From NCBI RefSeq assembly GCF_030378165.1, contig NZ_CP119766.1, positions 3,472,001 through 3,536,000 of the forward strand: 64,000 nucleotides of DNA. Direction: 5' to 3'. The stretch comes from Flavobacterium panacagri (GTDB taxonomy: Bacteria > Bacteroidota > Bacteroidia > Flavobacteriales > Flavobacteriaceae). The notes under the pieces were generated by a model. The model was not told the origin of the DNA and made no database searches. It was given only the letters and a program-made list of their open reading frames with translations. Shown here one piece after another: positions 17,992 through 26,120 of the stretch (the first letter of the stretch is position 1; the number at the start of each line of letters is the position of its first letter). Position numbers and translations under genes: made by a program.

Positions 17992-18363
17992 CTATTTCCC
18001 GATGATTTCTTTTCGATGTAAAGTTCCCCACTCATTTAATGCACTAATGACTTTATATAAAGTATGACTGTGTTCTGTTCTGGCATATTCAACAGTTGGA
18101 GGGAATGTATCATAAACAGTTCTGGTGACCAGTTTATTGATCTCTAAATCTTTAAGTTCTTTAGAAAGCATTTTGTCTGTAATTCCGTTTATATCTTTAG
18201 AAATTTCCTTAAAGCGTTTTGGTCTGTTTGATAAGGCAATCAAAATGGGCAGTTTCCATCTGCCGCTTAAAACCTCCAAGGCATCTCTTACGGGTAATAA
18301 TGCAGCAAGACATTCTTCTGGCTGACAGTCCATTTCTTTTGTTAGTTCGCTCTTTGTTTTCAT
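17992..18363 (-). CDS. HxlR-family winged-helix transcriptional regulator
   Basis: The HxlR domain covers nearly the whole protein. It has a cysteine-bearing N-terminus (DCQPEECLAALLPVRDAL), the signature VLSGRWKLPILIALS, a recognition helix region FKEISKDINGITDKMLSKEL and a wing containing PPTVEYARTEHSHTL. I start it at the ATG at 18363 (123 residues). The frame extends ten codons upstream, but those codons begin within the operator repeats and are not family-like. It is divergent from azoR and probably controls azoR and itself through the paired sites at 18374-18409. The cysteines suggest possible redox or electrophile sensing, as in YodB/HypR (inference). Confidence 0.9.
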   Translation of the reverse strand: MKTKSELTKEMDCQPEECLAALLPVRDALEVLSGRWKLPILIALSNRPKRFKEISKDINGITDKMLSKELKDLEINKLVTRTVYDTFPPTVEYARTEHSHTLYKVISALNEWGTLHRKEIIGK

Positions 18364-18373
18364 ATATACTGTT

Positions 18374-18409
18374 ACTATCCTCAAGTATAGCACTATCCTC
18401 TAGGTTAGT
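18374..18409. promoter_or_regulatory. Double operator between hxlR-like gene and azoR
   Basis: Two imperfect dyads lie in direct repeat 18 bp apart: ACTATCCTCAAGTATAG (18374-18390) and ACTATCCTCTAGGTTAGT (18392-18409). Their spacing places them on nearly opposite faces of the helix. They start 10 bp beyond the regulator's start codon and end 26 bp before the azoR -7 box. They are the obvious binding sites for the adjacent HxlR protein (inference). Confidence 0.75.
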
Positions 18410-18435
18410 ACTATAAAATGGATAGCAAATGTAGA

Positions 18436-18443
18436 TAAGTTTG
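18436..18443 (+). promoter_or_regulatory. Probable -7 box of azoR
   Basis: TAAGTTTG fits the Bacteroidota consensus TAnnTTTG and lies 25 nt before the azoR ATG. No clear TTTG -33 box is present; that region is occupied by the double operator. Confidence 0.5.
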
Positions 18444-18468
18444 TATCGTAAAACAAACAATATAAATT

Positions 18469-19080
18469 ATGAGCCAGAAAATTCTACAAATAATTACCAG
18501 TACAAATGGAGAGAACTCGTTTAGCAATCAATTATCAAATGCAATTATTGAAAAGTTAGCTGGAATCCATTCAGTTACAGAAATACAAACACTTGATCTG
18601 ACTAAAACACCATTGCCATATTTGACTAATTCACATATCAGCGCAGTTTATACGCCATTAGAATCCCATACGCCAGAACAAACAGCTGTACTAAAATATT
18701 CAGATGATGCCATACAAACTCTATTAGAATCAGACATACTTGTAATTGGAGTGCCGTTGTATAATTTTGGGATTCCAGCGGTTTTAAAAGGATGGATTGA
18801 CCAAGTTGCAAGAGCAGGAAAAACTTTTAGTTACAGTGAAGAGGGGCCAAAAGGTTTGGTTACCAATAAAAAGGTCTATCTTTCAATTGCTTCAGGGGCG
18901 ATATTTTCTGAAGGTTCATATAAAAGTTACGACTTTTCTGAATCTTATTTAAGAGCTGTTTTAGGATTTTTAGGAATGACAGATGTTACAACCTTCCGAG
19001 TTGAAGGAACAGCAATTCCTGATTTTGCAGCAAATGCTTTACCAAAAGCTTTGTCTTCTGTAGAAGAATTTGCTTTTTAA
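18469..19080 (+). CDS. azoR: FMN-dependent NADH:quinone/azo reductase
   Basis: This 203-residue flavodoxin-fold enzyme reduces quinones, azo dyes and similar electrophiles using NADH. It has the family signature PLYNFGIPAVLKGWIDQVARAG (given here as key residues; about 97-118), followed by TFSYSEEGPKGL, and a conserved SIASGAIFSEG loop. Length is normal. It is divergent from an HxlR regulator, a common arrangement for inducible quinone/azo detoxification. A strong hairpin terminator follows at 19100-19132. Confidence 0.92.
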   Translation: MSQKILQIITSTNGENSFSNQLSNAIIEKLAGIHSVTEIQTLDLTKTPLPYLTNSHISAVYTPLESHTPEQTAVLKYSDDAIQTLLESDILVIGVPLYNFGIPAVLKGWIDQVARAGKTFSYSEEGPKGLVTNKKVYLSIASGAIFSEGSYKSYDFSESYLRAVLGFLGMTDVTTFRVEGTAIPDFAANALPKALSSVEEFAF

Positions 19081-19099
19081 AAGTTTAAAGACTAATACT

Positions 19100-19132
19100 A
19101 AACCAGACAGATTTTTAAAATCTGTCTGGTTT
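19100..19132. terminator. Strong hairpin terminator after azoR
   Basis: A perfect 16-bp stem (AAACCAGACAGATTTT and its complement around a single central base) starts 20 nt after the azoR stop. Its A/T-rich base could work for both convergent transcripts. A CTGCGGGAG/CAGATTTAGCAGATTA-type repeat relic follows at about 19143-19222. Confidence 0.85.
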
Positions 19133-19257
19133 GTTATAAAAAAGTAATCTGCCGGATCTGCTGAATCTGCGGGAGTATTTTTTTTTGGCTCACAGATTTA
19201 ACAGATTTAGCAGATTATTTATAAAACAAAATGCTTTATAAGTAAAACAACTTAAGA

Positions 19258-20580
19258 TTACTTCTCAATTATCATAGTTACTCCCTGGCCTCCGGCAGCA
19301 CAAATAGAAACTAAACCTTTTCCAGAACCTTTTTCGTTAAGCAGTTTTGCCATTACACCAATAATTCTTCCTCCAGTTGCGGCAAAAGGATGCGCAGCTG
19401 CTAAACTGCTTCCTTTTACATTGAGTTTTTCTCTATCAATTGCCCCTAAAGTTTTCTTTAAACCAATAGATTGGCTGAGTTCGGGGCTTTCCCATATTTT
19501 AAGGGTTGCCAAAACCTGTGCAGCAAAAGCTTCGTGAATTTCATAATAATCAAAATCCTGAAGAGTTAAATCTGCTTTTTCCAGCATTCTAGAAACAGCA
19601 AATACAGGAGCCAATAAAAGATTTTGTTGATTTTTAACATATTCAACAGCTGCAATTTCGGCAAAGGTGATATAAGCCAAAATGGGAAGTCCTTGTTCTT
19701 TTGCCCATTCTTCGCTGGCTAAAAGAATACAAGAAGCACCATCTGTAAGAGGAGTAGAGTTTCCTGCTGTCAAAGTACCATTAACTTTATCGAAAGCAGG
19801 TTTAAGTTTAGCTAGTTTTTCAATCGTAGAATCTCTTCTTAAATTATTATCTTTTTCTAATCCGTTGAAAGGAGTAATCATATCATCAAAGAATCCTTCA
19901 TCGTATGCTTTTGACATATTCAGATGGCTTTTTAAGGCAAATTCATCTTGTTCTTCTCTTGCAATTTTGTAATGTTTTGCCGTAATTTCGGTATGACCAC
20001 CCATTGAAAGTCCTGTCTGGGATTCTTCATTTTTAGGAACAAGCGGACTTAAATCTTTTGGGCGAAGTTTTAAAAAGGTTTTAATCTTAGCGCCTAAAGA
20101 TTTTGCCTGTCTGGCTTCTAAAAGAATTTTTCTAAGTTTTTCACTAACGGCAATAGGCATATCACTGATAGAATCAACACCTCCTGCAATTCCAGATTCA
20201 ATTTGCCCTAAAGCAATTTTATTCGCAATATAAACAGCACTTTCAATTCCCGTATCGCATGCCTGTTGTAAATCACAAGCAGGAGTTGCAGGATCAAGGC
20301 TCGTTTTCATTACACATTCACGGATTAAGTTGTTGTCGTAGGTGTGTTTTATTACAGCACCACCGGCAACTTCACCTAATAGTTTTCCTTTTAAATTGTA
20401 TTTATCAATTAGTCCGTTAAGAGCGGCTGTCATCATTTCTTGGTTTCCAACATTGCTGTAGGCGGTATTTGCTCGTGCAAACGGAATTCTATTGTAACCT
20501 ACAATGGCTACTTTTCTTATTGTATTAGGATTCATATCGGTAAGGTATTGGTTAAATCTGTCTTTGGATTTTTGCAACAT
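19258..20580 (-). CDS. Acetyl-CoA acyltransferase (thiolase, FadI-like)
   Basis: This 440-residue thiolase cleaves 3-ketoacyl-CoA or condenses acetyl-CoA. The nucleophilic cysteine is in CDLQQACDTGIESAV (about residue 108). The other catalytic motifs are YEIHEAFAAQ (about 353), the HPFAATGGR histidine (about 404) and the second cysteine in SICAAGGQG (about 427). Length and the long central insert resemble FadI-type trifunctional-enzyme thiolases. No fadJ-like partner lies beside it, which is unusual for FadI. An ATG at 20535, 15 codons in, would also fit the family start (IRKVAIVGYNRIPFAR). Confidence 0.93.
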   Translation of the reverse strand: MLQKSKDRFNQYLTDMNPNTIRKVAIVGYNRIPFARANTAYSNVGNQEMMTAALNGLIDKYNLKGKLLGEVAGGAVIKHTYDNNLIRECVMKTSLDPATPACDLQQACDTGIESAVYIANKIALGQIESGIAGGVDSISDMPIAVSEKLRKILLEARQAKSLGAKIKTFLKLRPKDLSPLVPKNEESQTGLSMGGHTEITAKHYKIAREEQDEFALKSHLNMSKAYDEGFFDDMITPFNGLEKDNNLRRDSTIEKLAKLKPAFDKVNGTLTAGNSTPLTDGASCILLASEEWAKEQGLPILAYITFAEIAAVEYVKNQQNLLLAPVFAVSRMLEKADLTLQDFDYYEIHEAFAAQVLATLKIWESPELSQSIGLKKTLGAIDREKLNVKGSSLAAAHPFAATGGRIIGVMAKLLNEKGSGKGLVSICAAGGQGVTMIIEK

Positions 20581-20720
20581 AAAGATAGAAAGAGAATTTG
20601 TTCTACAGCTTAATGTAGATTAATATTATCAAGAAATAACTTTAAAAATGGCTTTTGTTCTATTATTTTCTCGCTAATTGACTGTAAATTGTTATATTTA
20701 TTTAGAATGATTTAAAATAA

Positions 20721-20752
20721 TTTGGATAAGTTAAGATTTGAATATACTTTTG
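20721..20752 (+). promoter_or_regulatory. Bacteroidota-type promoter for the siderophore receptor
   Basis: A -33 box TTTG (20721-20724) and a -7 box TACTTTTG (20745-20752) are separated by 20 nt, matching the TTTG/TAnnTTTG consensus, 25 nt before the start codon. Confidence 0.6.
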
Positions 20753-20777
20753 GGGCTTTAATTTTAATCAAACCAAA

Positions 20778-23180
20778 ATGAAAATAGTTTTTAATAAAAA
20801 AGTGTATTTTTTTGCATTGCTTTTGACTTCATTAAACATGATGGCACAGGATTTTGGAAAAGTAGCAGGAAAAATTACTTTAAGCGGTAATAAACCCGCA
20901 GAAAATATTGCTGTTGCTTTAAAAGGAACAAAATATTCAGATGTTACCACCGTTTCTGGACAATATGAAATTACAAGAGTAAAACCAGGTACTTATACAA
21001 TTGTGATTAGTGGTATTGGTATTCAAACAATGGAAGATAAAGTTATTGTTACTTCGCAAAAAACTACAACTAAAAACTTTTCACTTTCTGAAAGTCAGGA
21101 GGATCTTAATGAAGTAGTTATTACAAAAAATAAATACAAACAGGACAAACCTTCGATGTCTTTACGTCTTCAGACTCCAGTTTTAGAGATTCCTCAAAAC
21201 GTTCAGATTGTAAGCGGACAAACCTTAAAAGATCAGCAGATTACCAGTATGAGTGACGGAGTAATTCGTAATGTGAGTGGTGCAGTTCGTTTGGAGCACT
21301 GGGGAGATTTGTACACTAATATCACTATGCGTGGTTCTCAAATTCAAGCTTTTAGAAATGGCTTTAACGTAGTTTCTTCTTTCTGGGGACCATTAACTGA
21401 AGATATGAGTTTTGTAGATCATATCGAATTTGTAAAAGGACCAGCTGGTTTCATGCTTTCCAGCGGAGATCCAAGCGGACTTTATAATGTGGTAACTAAA
21501 AAACCAACGGGAATTACAAAAGGTGAGGTAAGTGCTATTGTAGGAAGCTATGATTTCTACAGAGTAAGTTTAGACCTTGACGGAAAATTAGATAAAAAGG
21601 GAAAACTATTATACCGTTTTAACGGAGCTGCACAAAAGAAAGGTTCATTTCGTCCATATGAACATAATGACCGCTATGTAATTGCACCAGTAATTTCATA
21701 TCAATTTGATGACAAAACAAAATTGACATTTGAGTACAATTTTCAGTATGCAAATATGACAGAGGTTGGTTCTTATTATGTATTTGGACCAAAAGCAGGC
21801 GGTTACGCTACTATGCCACGTAATTTTACTATGACAGCACCAGGTTTACCTGATACCAATATTCAAGATCATAGTGGTTATTTGCAATTTGAACATAAAT
21901 TTGATGACAACTGGAAATTAACAGCACAGACTTCTTATTTTAAATATATTCAGCAAGGTTACAGTTCATGGCCATCCGCTGTAGGTCCTGCAACTACTGC
22001 AAATGGAGATATTGCAAACGGAGAAATTATTAGAAATGTGGGCATCTGGGATGCAGATAGTAATATGTTTCTAGGACAGATTTTCGTAAATGGTAAATTT
22101 AGCACTGGAGCGGTAAGTCATAAAGTTTTAGGAGGAATAGATTTAGGAGATAAAGATTATGCTGCAGATTGGGGACAATCTCATGATCTTGATACCGCTG
22201 CTAATCCTTTTAATATTTATAACCCAAATTACGGAACTCCATCAAACGGTTTCCCACAATTTGATCATGATACGCCACTTAGCCAAAGAGCTGGAGGACT
22301 TTATGGTACAAAATATGCTGCGGGTTACATTCAGGATGAACTTGGTTTTTTTAGTAACAGATTAAGATTAACCCTTGCAGCGAGGTATACATGGATTAGC
22401 CAGACTAGTAGCTATGAGACAGAACCAAACGAGGATAGTCATATAACACCTCGTGCAGGTTTAAGTTATTCTATTACTAACGATTTAGCGGTTTATGGAT
22501 TATATGATCAAGCTTTTACACCTCAATCAGGGGTTGTAAGAGATGGAGAATTAAAACCATTAACAGGTAACAACGTCGAATTTGGTATCAAAAAAGATTG
22601 GTTTGATGGTTCATGGAATACTACCTTATCTGCTTATAGTATTCTGAAGAAAAATGAATTAACTTCAGATCCGTTAAGTACTCCGCAGAATCCAACTAAA
22701 ATTGTTTTAGGAGAAAAAAGAGCTCAAGGTTTTGAATTTGATTTAAGAGGAAAAATATTTGATGGTCTTAACCTGATCGCAAATTATGCCTTTACAGAAT
22801 CTACTGTGACGAAATCTAATGTAAGTGGAATTAATGTAGGCGATGTTGTTCCTGGATATTCAAAACATACAGCAAATGCTTGGCTGAATTACACTGTTCA
22901 ATCGGGTAAAATAAAAGGATTAGGTGCTTCAATTGGGGGAACTTTCCTTGACGGACGTGAGACAGATACTTGGGGCGAAGGTCTTCAAAGATTACCTTCT
23001 TACTTTAAGTTAGATGGAGGTCTATCTTACGAAATCGGAAAAGTAAAAGTTACGGCAAACGTATTTAATATTTTAGATAAATATCTATACAGCGGTTCTT
23101 ACTACGAGTGGTTGCAAGCTTACTACTGGCAGGCAGAAGCAGGAAGAAACTTTAGAGTTGGTGTGACTTATAAATTTTAA
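20778..23180 (+). CDS. TonB-dependent siderophore receptor
   Basis: This 800-residue outer-membrane receptor has a signal peptide (about 1-23), a carboxypeptidase-like regulatory domain (about 25-110; GKVAGKITLSGNKPAENIAV), a TonB box (LNEVVITKNKY, about 116), a plug (IPQNVQIVSGQTLKDQQI, ITMRGSQIQAFRNGF, IEFVKGPAGFMLSSGDPSG) and a barrel ending NFRVGVTYKF. The plug is of the ferric-siderophore class. It appears monocistronic with its own promoter, and converges on the luciferase-like gene across a repeat-filled gap. Confidence 0.93.
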   Translation: MKIVFNKKVYFFALLLTSLNMMAQDFGKVAGKITLSGNKPAENIAVALKGTKYSDVTTVSGQYEITRVKPGTYTIVISGIGIQTMEDKVIVTSQKTTTKNFSLSESQEDLNEVVITKNKYKQDKPSMSLRLQTPVLEIPQNVQIVSGQTLKDQQITSMSDGVIRNVSGAVRLEHWGDLYTNITMRGSQIQAFRNGFNVVSSFWGPLTEDMSFVDHIEFVKGPAGFMLSSGDPSGLYNVVTKKPTGITKGEVSAIVGSYDFYRVSLDLDGKLDKKGKLLYRFNGAAQKKGSFRPYEHNDRYVIAPVISYQFDDKTKLTFEYNFQYANMTEVGSYYVFGPKAGGYATMPRNFTMTAPGLPDTNIQDHSGYLQFEHKFDDNWKLTAQTSYFKYIQQGYSSWPSAVGPATTANGDIANGEIIRNVGIWDADSNMFLGQIFVNGKFSTGAVSHKVLGGIDLGDKDYAADWGQSHDLDTAANPFNIYNPNYGTPSNGFPQFDHDTPLSQRAGGLYGTKYAAGYIQDELGFFSNRLRLTLAARYTWISQTSSYETEPNEDSHITPRAGLSYSITNDLAVYGLYDQAFTPQSGVVRDGELKPLTGNNVEFGIKKDWFDGSWNTTLSAYSILKKNELTSDPLSTPQNPTKIVLGEKRAQGFEFDLRGKIFDGLNLIANYAFTESTVTKSNVSGINVGDVVPGYSKHTANAWLNYTVQSGKIKGLGASIGGTFLDGRETDTWGEGLQRLPSYFKLDGGLSYEIGKVKVTANVFNILDKYLYSGSYYEWLQAYYWQAEAGRNFRVGVTYKF

Positions 23181-23273
23181 AGGTGCTAAGGTTCTGAGAA
23201 GCTAAGATTCTAAGGTTTCAAGGTTCAGAGGAACAAAAGAACAAACAATTGATATCTATAGATTTATGAATTG

Positions 23274-23355
23274 CCTCCAGTTTTAACTGGAGGTAATCGA
23301 TAAATAGAGAGAGAAAGGCTTTAGCCAAACTAATAAAGTTTGGCTAAAGCCTTTT
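23274..23355. repeat. Palindromes between convergent genes, including a terminator-like hairpin
   Basis: The 381-bp gap 23181-23561 has no gene. It contains CCTCCAGTTTTAACTGGAGG (23274-23293). It also holds a long hairpin with arms GGCTTTAGCCAAACT (23317-23331) and AGTTTGGCTAAAGCC (23337-23351) followed by TTTT, which could terminate the receptor transcript. The sequence before them (23181-23235) consists of short CTAAGGTTC-like imperfect repeats. Confidence 0.65.
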
Positions 23356-23448
23356 CTGTTTTCTTCTCTTTTTTTATCCATCTAAAGCTGGATGCTATTC
23401 AATTGTTGAAATAATAAATAGCTGCTTAATCTGCTAGAATCATTTTAA

Positions 23449-23466
23449 TCCCGATAGCTATCGGGA
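23449..23466. repeat. TCCCGATAGCTATCGGGA palindrome, copy 2
   Basis: An 18-bp perfect palindrome identical to those at 3107-3124 and 23533-23550. A one-centre-mismatch copy is at 42575-42592. Confidence 0.85.
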
Positions 23467-23532
23467 GCGTAAAAATTTAATTACAAATATTATTAAAATA
23501 GAAATAAATAAAAAATCCTTTTAATCTATGTA

Positions 23533-23550
23533 TCCCGATAGCTATCGGGA
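23533..23550. repeat. TCCCGATAGCTATCGGGA palindrome, copy 3
   Basis: Exact copy of the same 18-bp palindrome, 84 bp from the previous one and 11 bp beyond the stop codon of the luciferase-like gene. Confidence 0.85.
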
Positions 23551-23561
23551 GTGGCAAAAGA

Positions 23562-24584
23562 TTATCCCTTTCTAATCAATGGAATTAATTTTGTTCCAAT
23601 TAATTCGATTGCGTTCATTAATTGTTTGTGTGTTAGTCCAGCATTGTCCATTTGGAAGGTAAAACGGTCAACTCCTCCAAGGGCTTCGCTGTGGCGAAGG
23701 ATTTTCTCTGCAGCTCTTTCCGGACTTCCAACAATTAAAACGCCTAAATCATCAATTAATCCGTCAAATTTGCCTTTTGTTACGGGTGGCCAGCCTCTTT
23801 CATATCCTAATTTTGTCCACAATTCGGCATAACCTGGATAGTATTCTTCGATTGCACTTTCTGTTGTGGTTCCAACATAGCCAGGCGAGTGTAATCCTAC
23901 TTTTAGTTCATTAGGTTTATAACCAGCAGCTTTTCCTGCTTCTCTATATAAATCAATTAAAGGTTTAAAACGATGTGTTTGTCCGCCAATAACTGCAACC
24001 ATTAACGGAAGTCCAAGAGAACCCGCTCTAATGAAAGATTCAGGAGTTCCTCCAACGCCAAGCCAGATTGGTAGTTTTTCCTGTAAAGCTCTTGGATAAA
24101 CTGGTAAGTCATTTAAAGCGGGACGAAATTTTCCTTCCCAAGTTACAAACTCATGATCTCTAATTTGTAAAAGCAGTTCCAGTTTTTCTTTAAAAAGAGC
24201 ATCATAATCTCTCAAATCATATCCAAAAAGCGGATAAGCTTCAATAGCAGAACCACGACCAACAACAATTTCGGTTCTTCCTTTCGAAATCAGATCCAAA
24301 GTAGCAAAGCTTTGGTAAACCCGAACAGGATCCGCCGCACTTAAAACGGTGACAGCACTTGCTAAACGTATATTTTTTGTTCTTGCCGCTGCCGCACTCA
24401 AAATAACGGCAGTTGCAGAATCCAGAAATTCTTTTTTATGATGTTCTCCAATTCCAAAAACATCAAGACCAGCCTGATCTGCAAATTCAATTCTCTGCAA
24501 TAACTGCTCCATGGCATCAACACTACTCAGCGTGTTGTTGTCGCCATACATTGCCGAAGCAAAACTGTCTATTCCTATTTCCAT
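23562..24584 (-). CDS. LLM-class flavin-dependent oxidoreductase
   Basis: This 340-residue luciferase-like TIM-barrel monooxygenase is recognised from FGIGEHHKKEFLDSATAVI (about residues 44-62), AVTVLSAADPVRVYQSFATL, the GRTEIVVGRGS loop (about 105-115) and PIWLGVGGTPESFIRAG. Such enzymes use reduced flavin to oxidise varied organic substrates; the substrate cannot be read from sequence. It lies 43 nt after a DUF1634 gene and a TauE-like permease on the same strand. That could suggest organosulfur handling, but this is only inference. Confidence 0.88.
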   Translation of the reverse strand: MEIGIDSFASAMYGDNNTLSSVDAMEQLLQRIEFADQAGLDVFGIGEHHKKEFLDSATAVILSAAAARTKNIRLASAVTVLSAADPVRVYQSFATLDLISKGRTEIVVGRGSAIEAYPLFGYDLRDYDALFKEKLELLLQIRDHEFVTWEGKFRPALNDLPVYPRALQEKLPIWLGVGGTPESFIRAGSLGLPLMVAVIGGQTHRFKPLIDLYREAGKAAGYKPNELKVGLHSPGYVGTTTESAIEEYYPGYAELWTKLGYERGWPPVTKGKFDGLIDDLGVLIVGSPERAAEKILRHSEALGGVDRFTFQMDNAGLTHKQLMNAIELIGTKLIPLIRKG

Positions 24585-24627
24585 AAATGCTATAAAATTT
24601 CAATGTCAATATAAAATCTATAATTTT

Positions 24628-25035
24628 CTAATGAGAAAAACCGAATGAGATACTGATAATAATAATGACAATTACAATTAAAGTAATGCCTACATATAAA
24701 TAATCTTTCTCCAATAAAAATGAAAAAAGCGATAGTAAAACTCGCAAAACAGGAGTTAAAAACAGTAAAATAATCCCTGTGAAGATTAAAGATGCACCGT
24801 CTCCGCTAATGGCTCCATGGTAAACTGCAGCGATTACTTCAAATATATTTCGGTCATTTTCTTTAAAAACAGAATAATCTTCAATCTGGCTTCCGTGGTT
24901 CATTAAATAAACAATTCCACCAATAAAAGCTACTGATAACGAAATCCAAACACCATAACGAAGTAAGTTTCCGATAATGGTCTGAAAGTCTTTTTCTCCA
25001 AATTTTTCTTCTTGTACCATATTAGATTTTTCCAT
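24628..25035 (-). CDS. DUF1634 membrane protein
   Basis: This 135-residue protein has three predicted spans: about 30-47 (YGVWISLSVAFIGGIVYLM), 78-105 and 110-132 (LYVGITLIVIVIIIISISF). DUF1634 proteins are commonly encoded directly after TauE/SafE permeases. Here the start codon overlaps the end of the permease gene by 14 nt, implying translational coupling and a shared complex. Its function is not known. Confidence 0.88.
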   Translation of the reverse strand: MEKSNMVQEEKFGEKDFQTIIGNLLRYGVWISLSVAFIGGIVYLMNHGSQIEDYSVFKENDRNIFEVIAAVYHGAISGDGASLIFTGIILLFLTPVLRVLLSLFSFLLEKDYLYVGITLIVIVIIIISISFGFSH

Positions 25036-25858
25036 TTAGTCCGTTATAAATCATGTTTACTGCCAAAACAAAAATCAGGCAGGCAAAAAATACTCTTAAT
25101 TTTTTCGGATTTGTTTTCACTAATATTTTAGCGCCAGCCATTGCTCCAAACAAAACGCCAATTACAACCGGCATACAAATTCCAGGTTCGATATATCCTT
25201 TCTGAATATAAATTACGGAACTTGCCATTGCGGTAACACCCATCATAAAATTACTGGTTGTAGTAGAAACTTTAAACGGAACTCGCATAATATTATCCAT
25301 TGCAATTACTTTAAAAGCACCAGAACCAATTCCGAGTAAACCAGACATCATTCCGGCAACGCCCATCATACTGAAACCGCCAATCACGTTTTTGGTTCCG
25401 TATTTTATGATTTCTCCGTTGTGTGCAGGATAAGTTCCATCCAACTTTAGTTTTTTAGCCAATGGACTAGATTCTAAAACAATGTGTTCTTCTTTCTTGC
25501 GAAGTGAATTAATTGCTGAGAAAATCAACGTTAGTCCAAATAAAACTGCAATAAATGAAGTAGGAGCAACGGTAGAAAGTAAAGCTCCACAAACTGCACC
25601 AATTGTAGTGGCAATTTCAAGAAAAATTCCCATTCTCATATTAGTAATTCCTTCTTTTACATAAGCAGCGGCAGAGCCGGAAGAAGTTGCAATTACCGAA
25701 ACCAAAGCGGCTCCAATGGCATAATGAATATCGACTCCGAGAAGAATTGTGAGCAGCGGAATGATTATAATTCCCCCGCCCAAGCCTGATAATGAACCGA
25801 TAAAGCCTGCTAAAAAGGCACCCAGAATCATAATCAGTGTAAAGGTAAGTATTGTCAT
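25022..25858 (-). CDS. TauE/SafE family sulfite/anion exporter-like permease
   Basis: This 278-residue permease has about eight spans and the two repeated family motifs: GFIGSLSGLGGGIIIIPLLT near the N-terminus (about 18-37) and MMSGLLGIGSGAFKVIAM in the second half (about 170-187). Family members export sulfite, sulfoacetate or related anions. It overlaps the downstream DUF1634 gene by 14 nt. The cluster lacks a sulfonate-specific enzyme, so the substrate remains open. Confidence 0.9.
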   Translation of the reverse strand: MTILTFTLIMILGAFLAGFIGSLSGLGGGIIIIPLLTILLGVDIHYAIGAALVSVIATSSGSAAAYVKEGITNMRMGIFLEIATTIGAVCGALLSTVAPTSFIAVLFGLTLIFSAINSLRKKEEHIVLESSPLAKKLKLDGTYPAHNGEIIKYGTKNVIGGFSMMGVAGMMSGLLGIGSGAFKVIAMDNIMRVPFKVSTTTSNFMMGVTAMASSVIYIQKGYIEPGICMPVVIGVLFGAMAGAKILVKTNPKKLRVFFACLIFVLAVNMIYNGLNGKI

Positions 25859-25953
25859 TTAAAATATGTTTTTGTAATTGCTAATTTACGAATACATATT
25901 TGTTCATGACCTTAAATATGCCTTAAAAATGCTTATGTTTTTATAGGGATTTT

Positions 25954-26099
25954 TTTAACCGCAAAGGGCGCAAAGATTTTTTTATGCGAGGTTATAAAAA
26001 AACGCAAAGTTCGCAAAGCTGTATATTGACAAAGCTTTGCGAACTTTGCGTTTGTATTCGCAATCTTGAGTAAAAATCTTTGCGCCCTTTGCGGTTAAA
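25954..26099. repeat. Complete CGCAAAG-type element with perfect 28-bp ends
   Basis: The best-preserved copy of the family: 25954-25981 (starting TTTAACCGCAAAGGGCGCAA) is matched exactly by its reverse complement at 26072-26099. Inside, AACGCAAAGTTCGCAAAGCT pairs with AGCTTTGCGAACTTTGCGTT-like sequence around an 11-nt loop. The whole 146 bp could fold as one long hairpin. It lies between the TauE and AraC genes and has no coding capacity. Confidence 0.85.
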
Positions 26100-26120
26100 T
26101 TTTTGTTTGGAAATGCCTGA

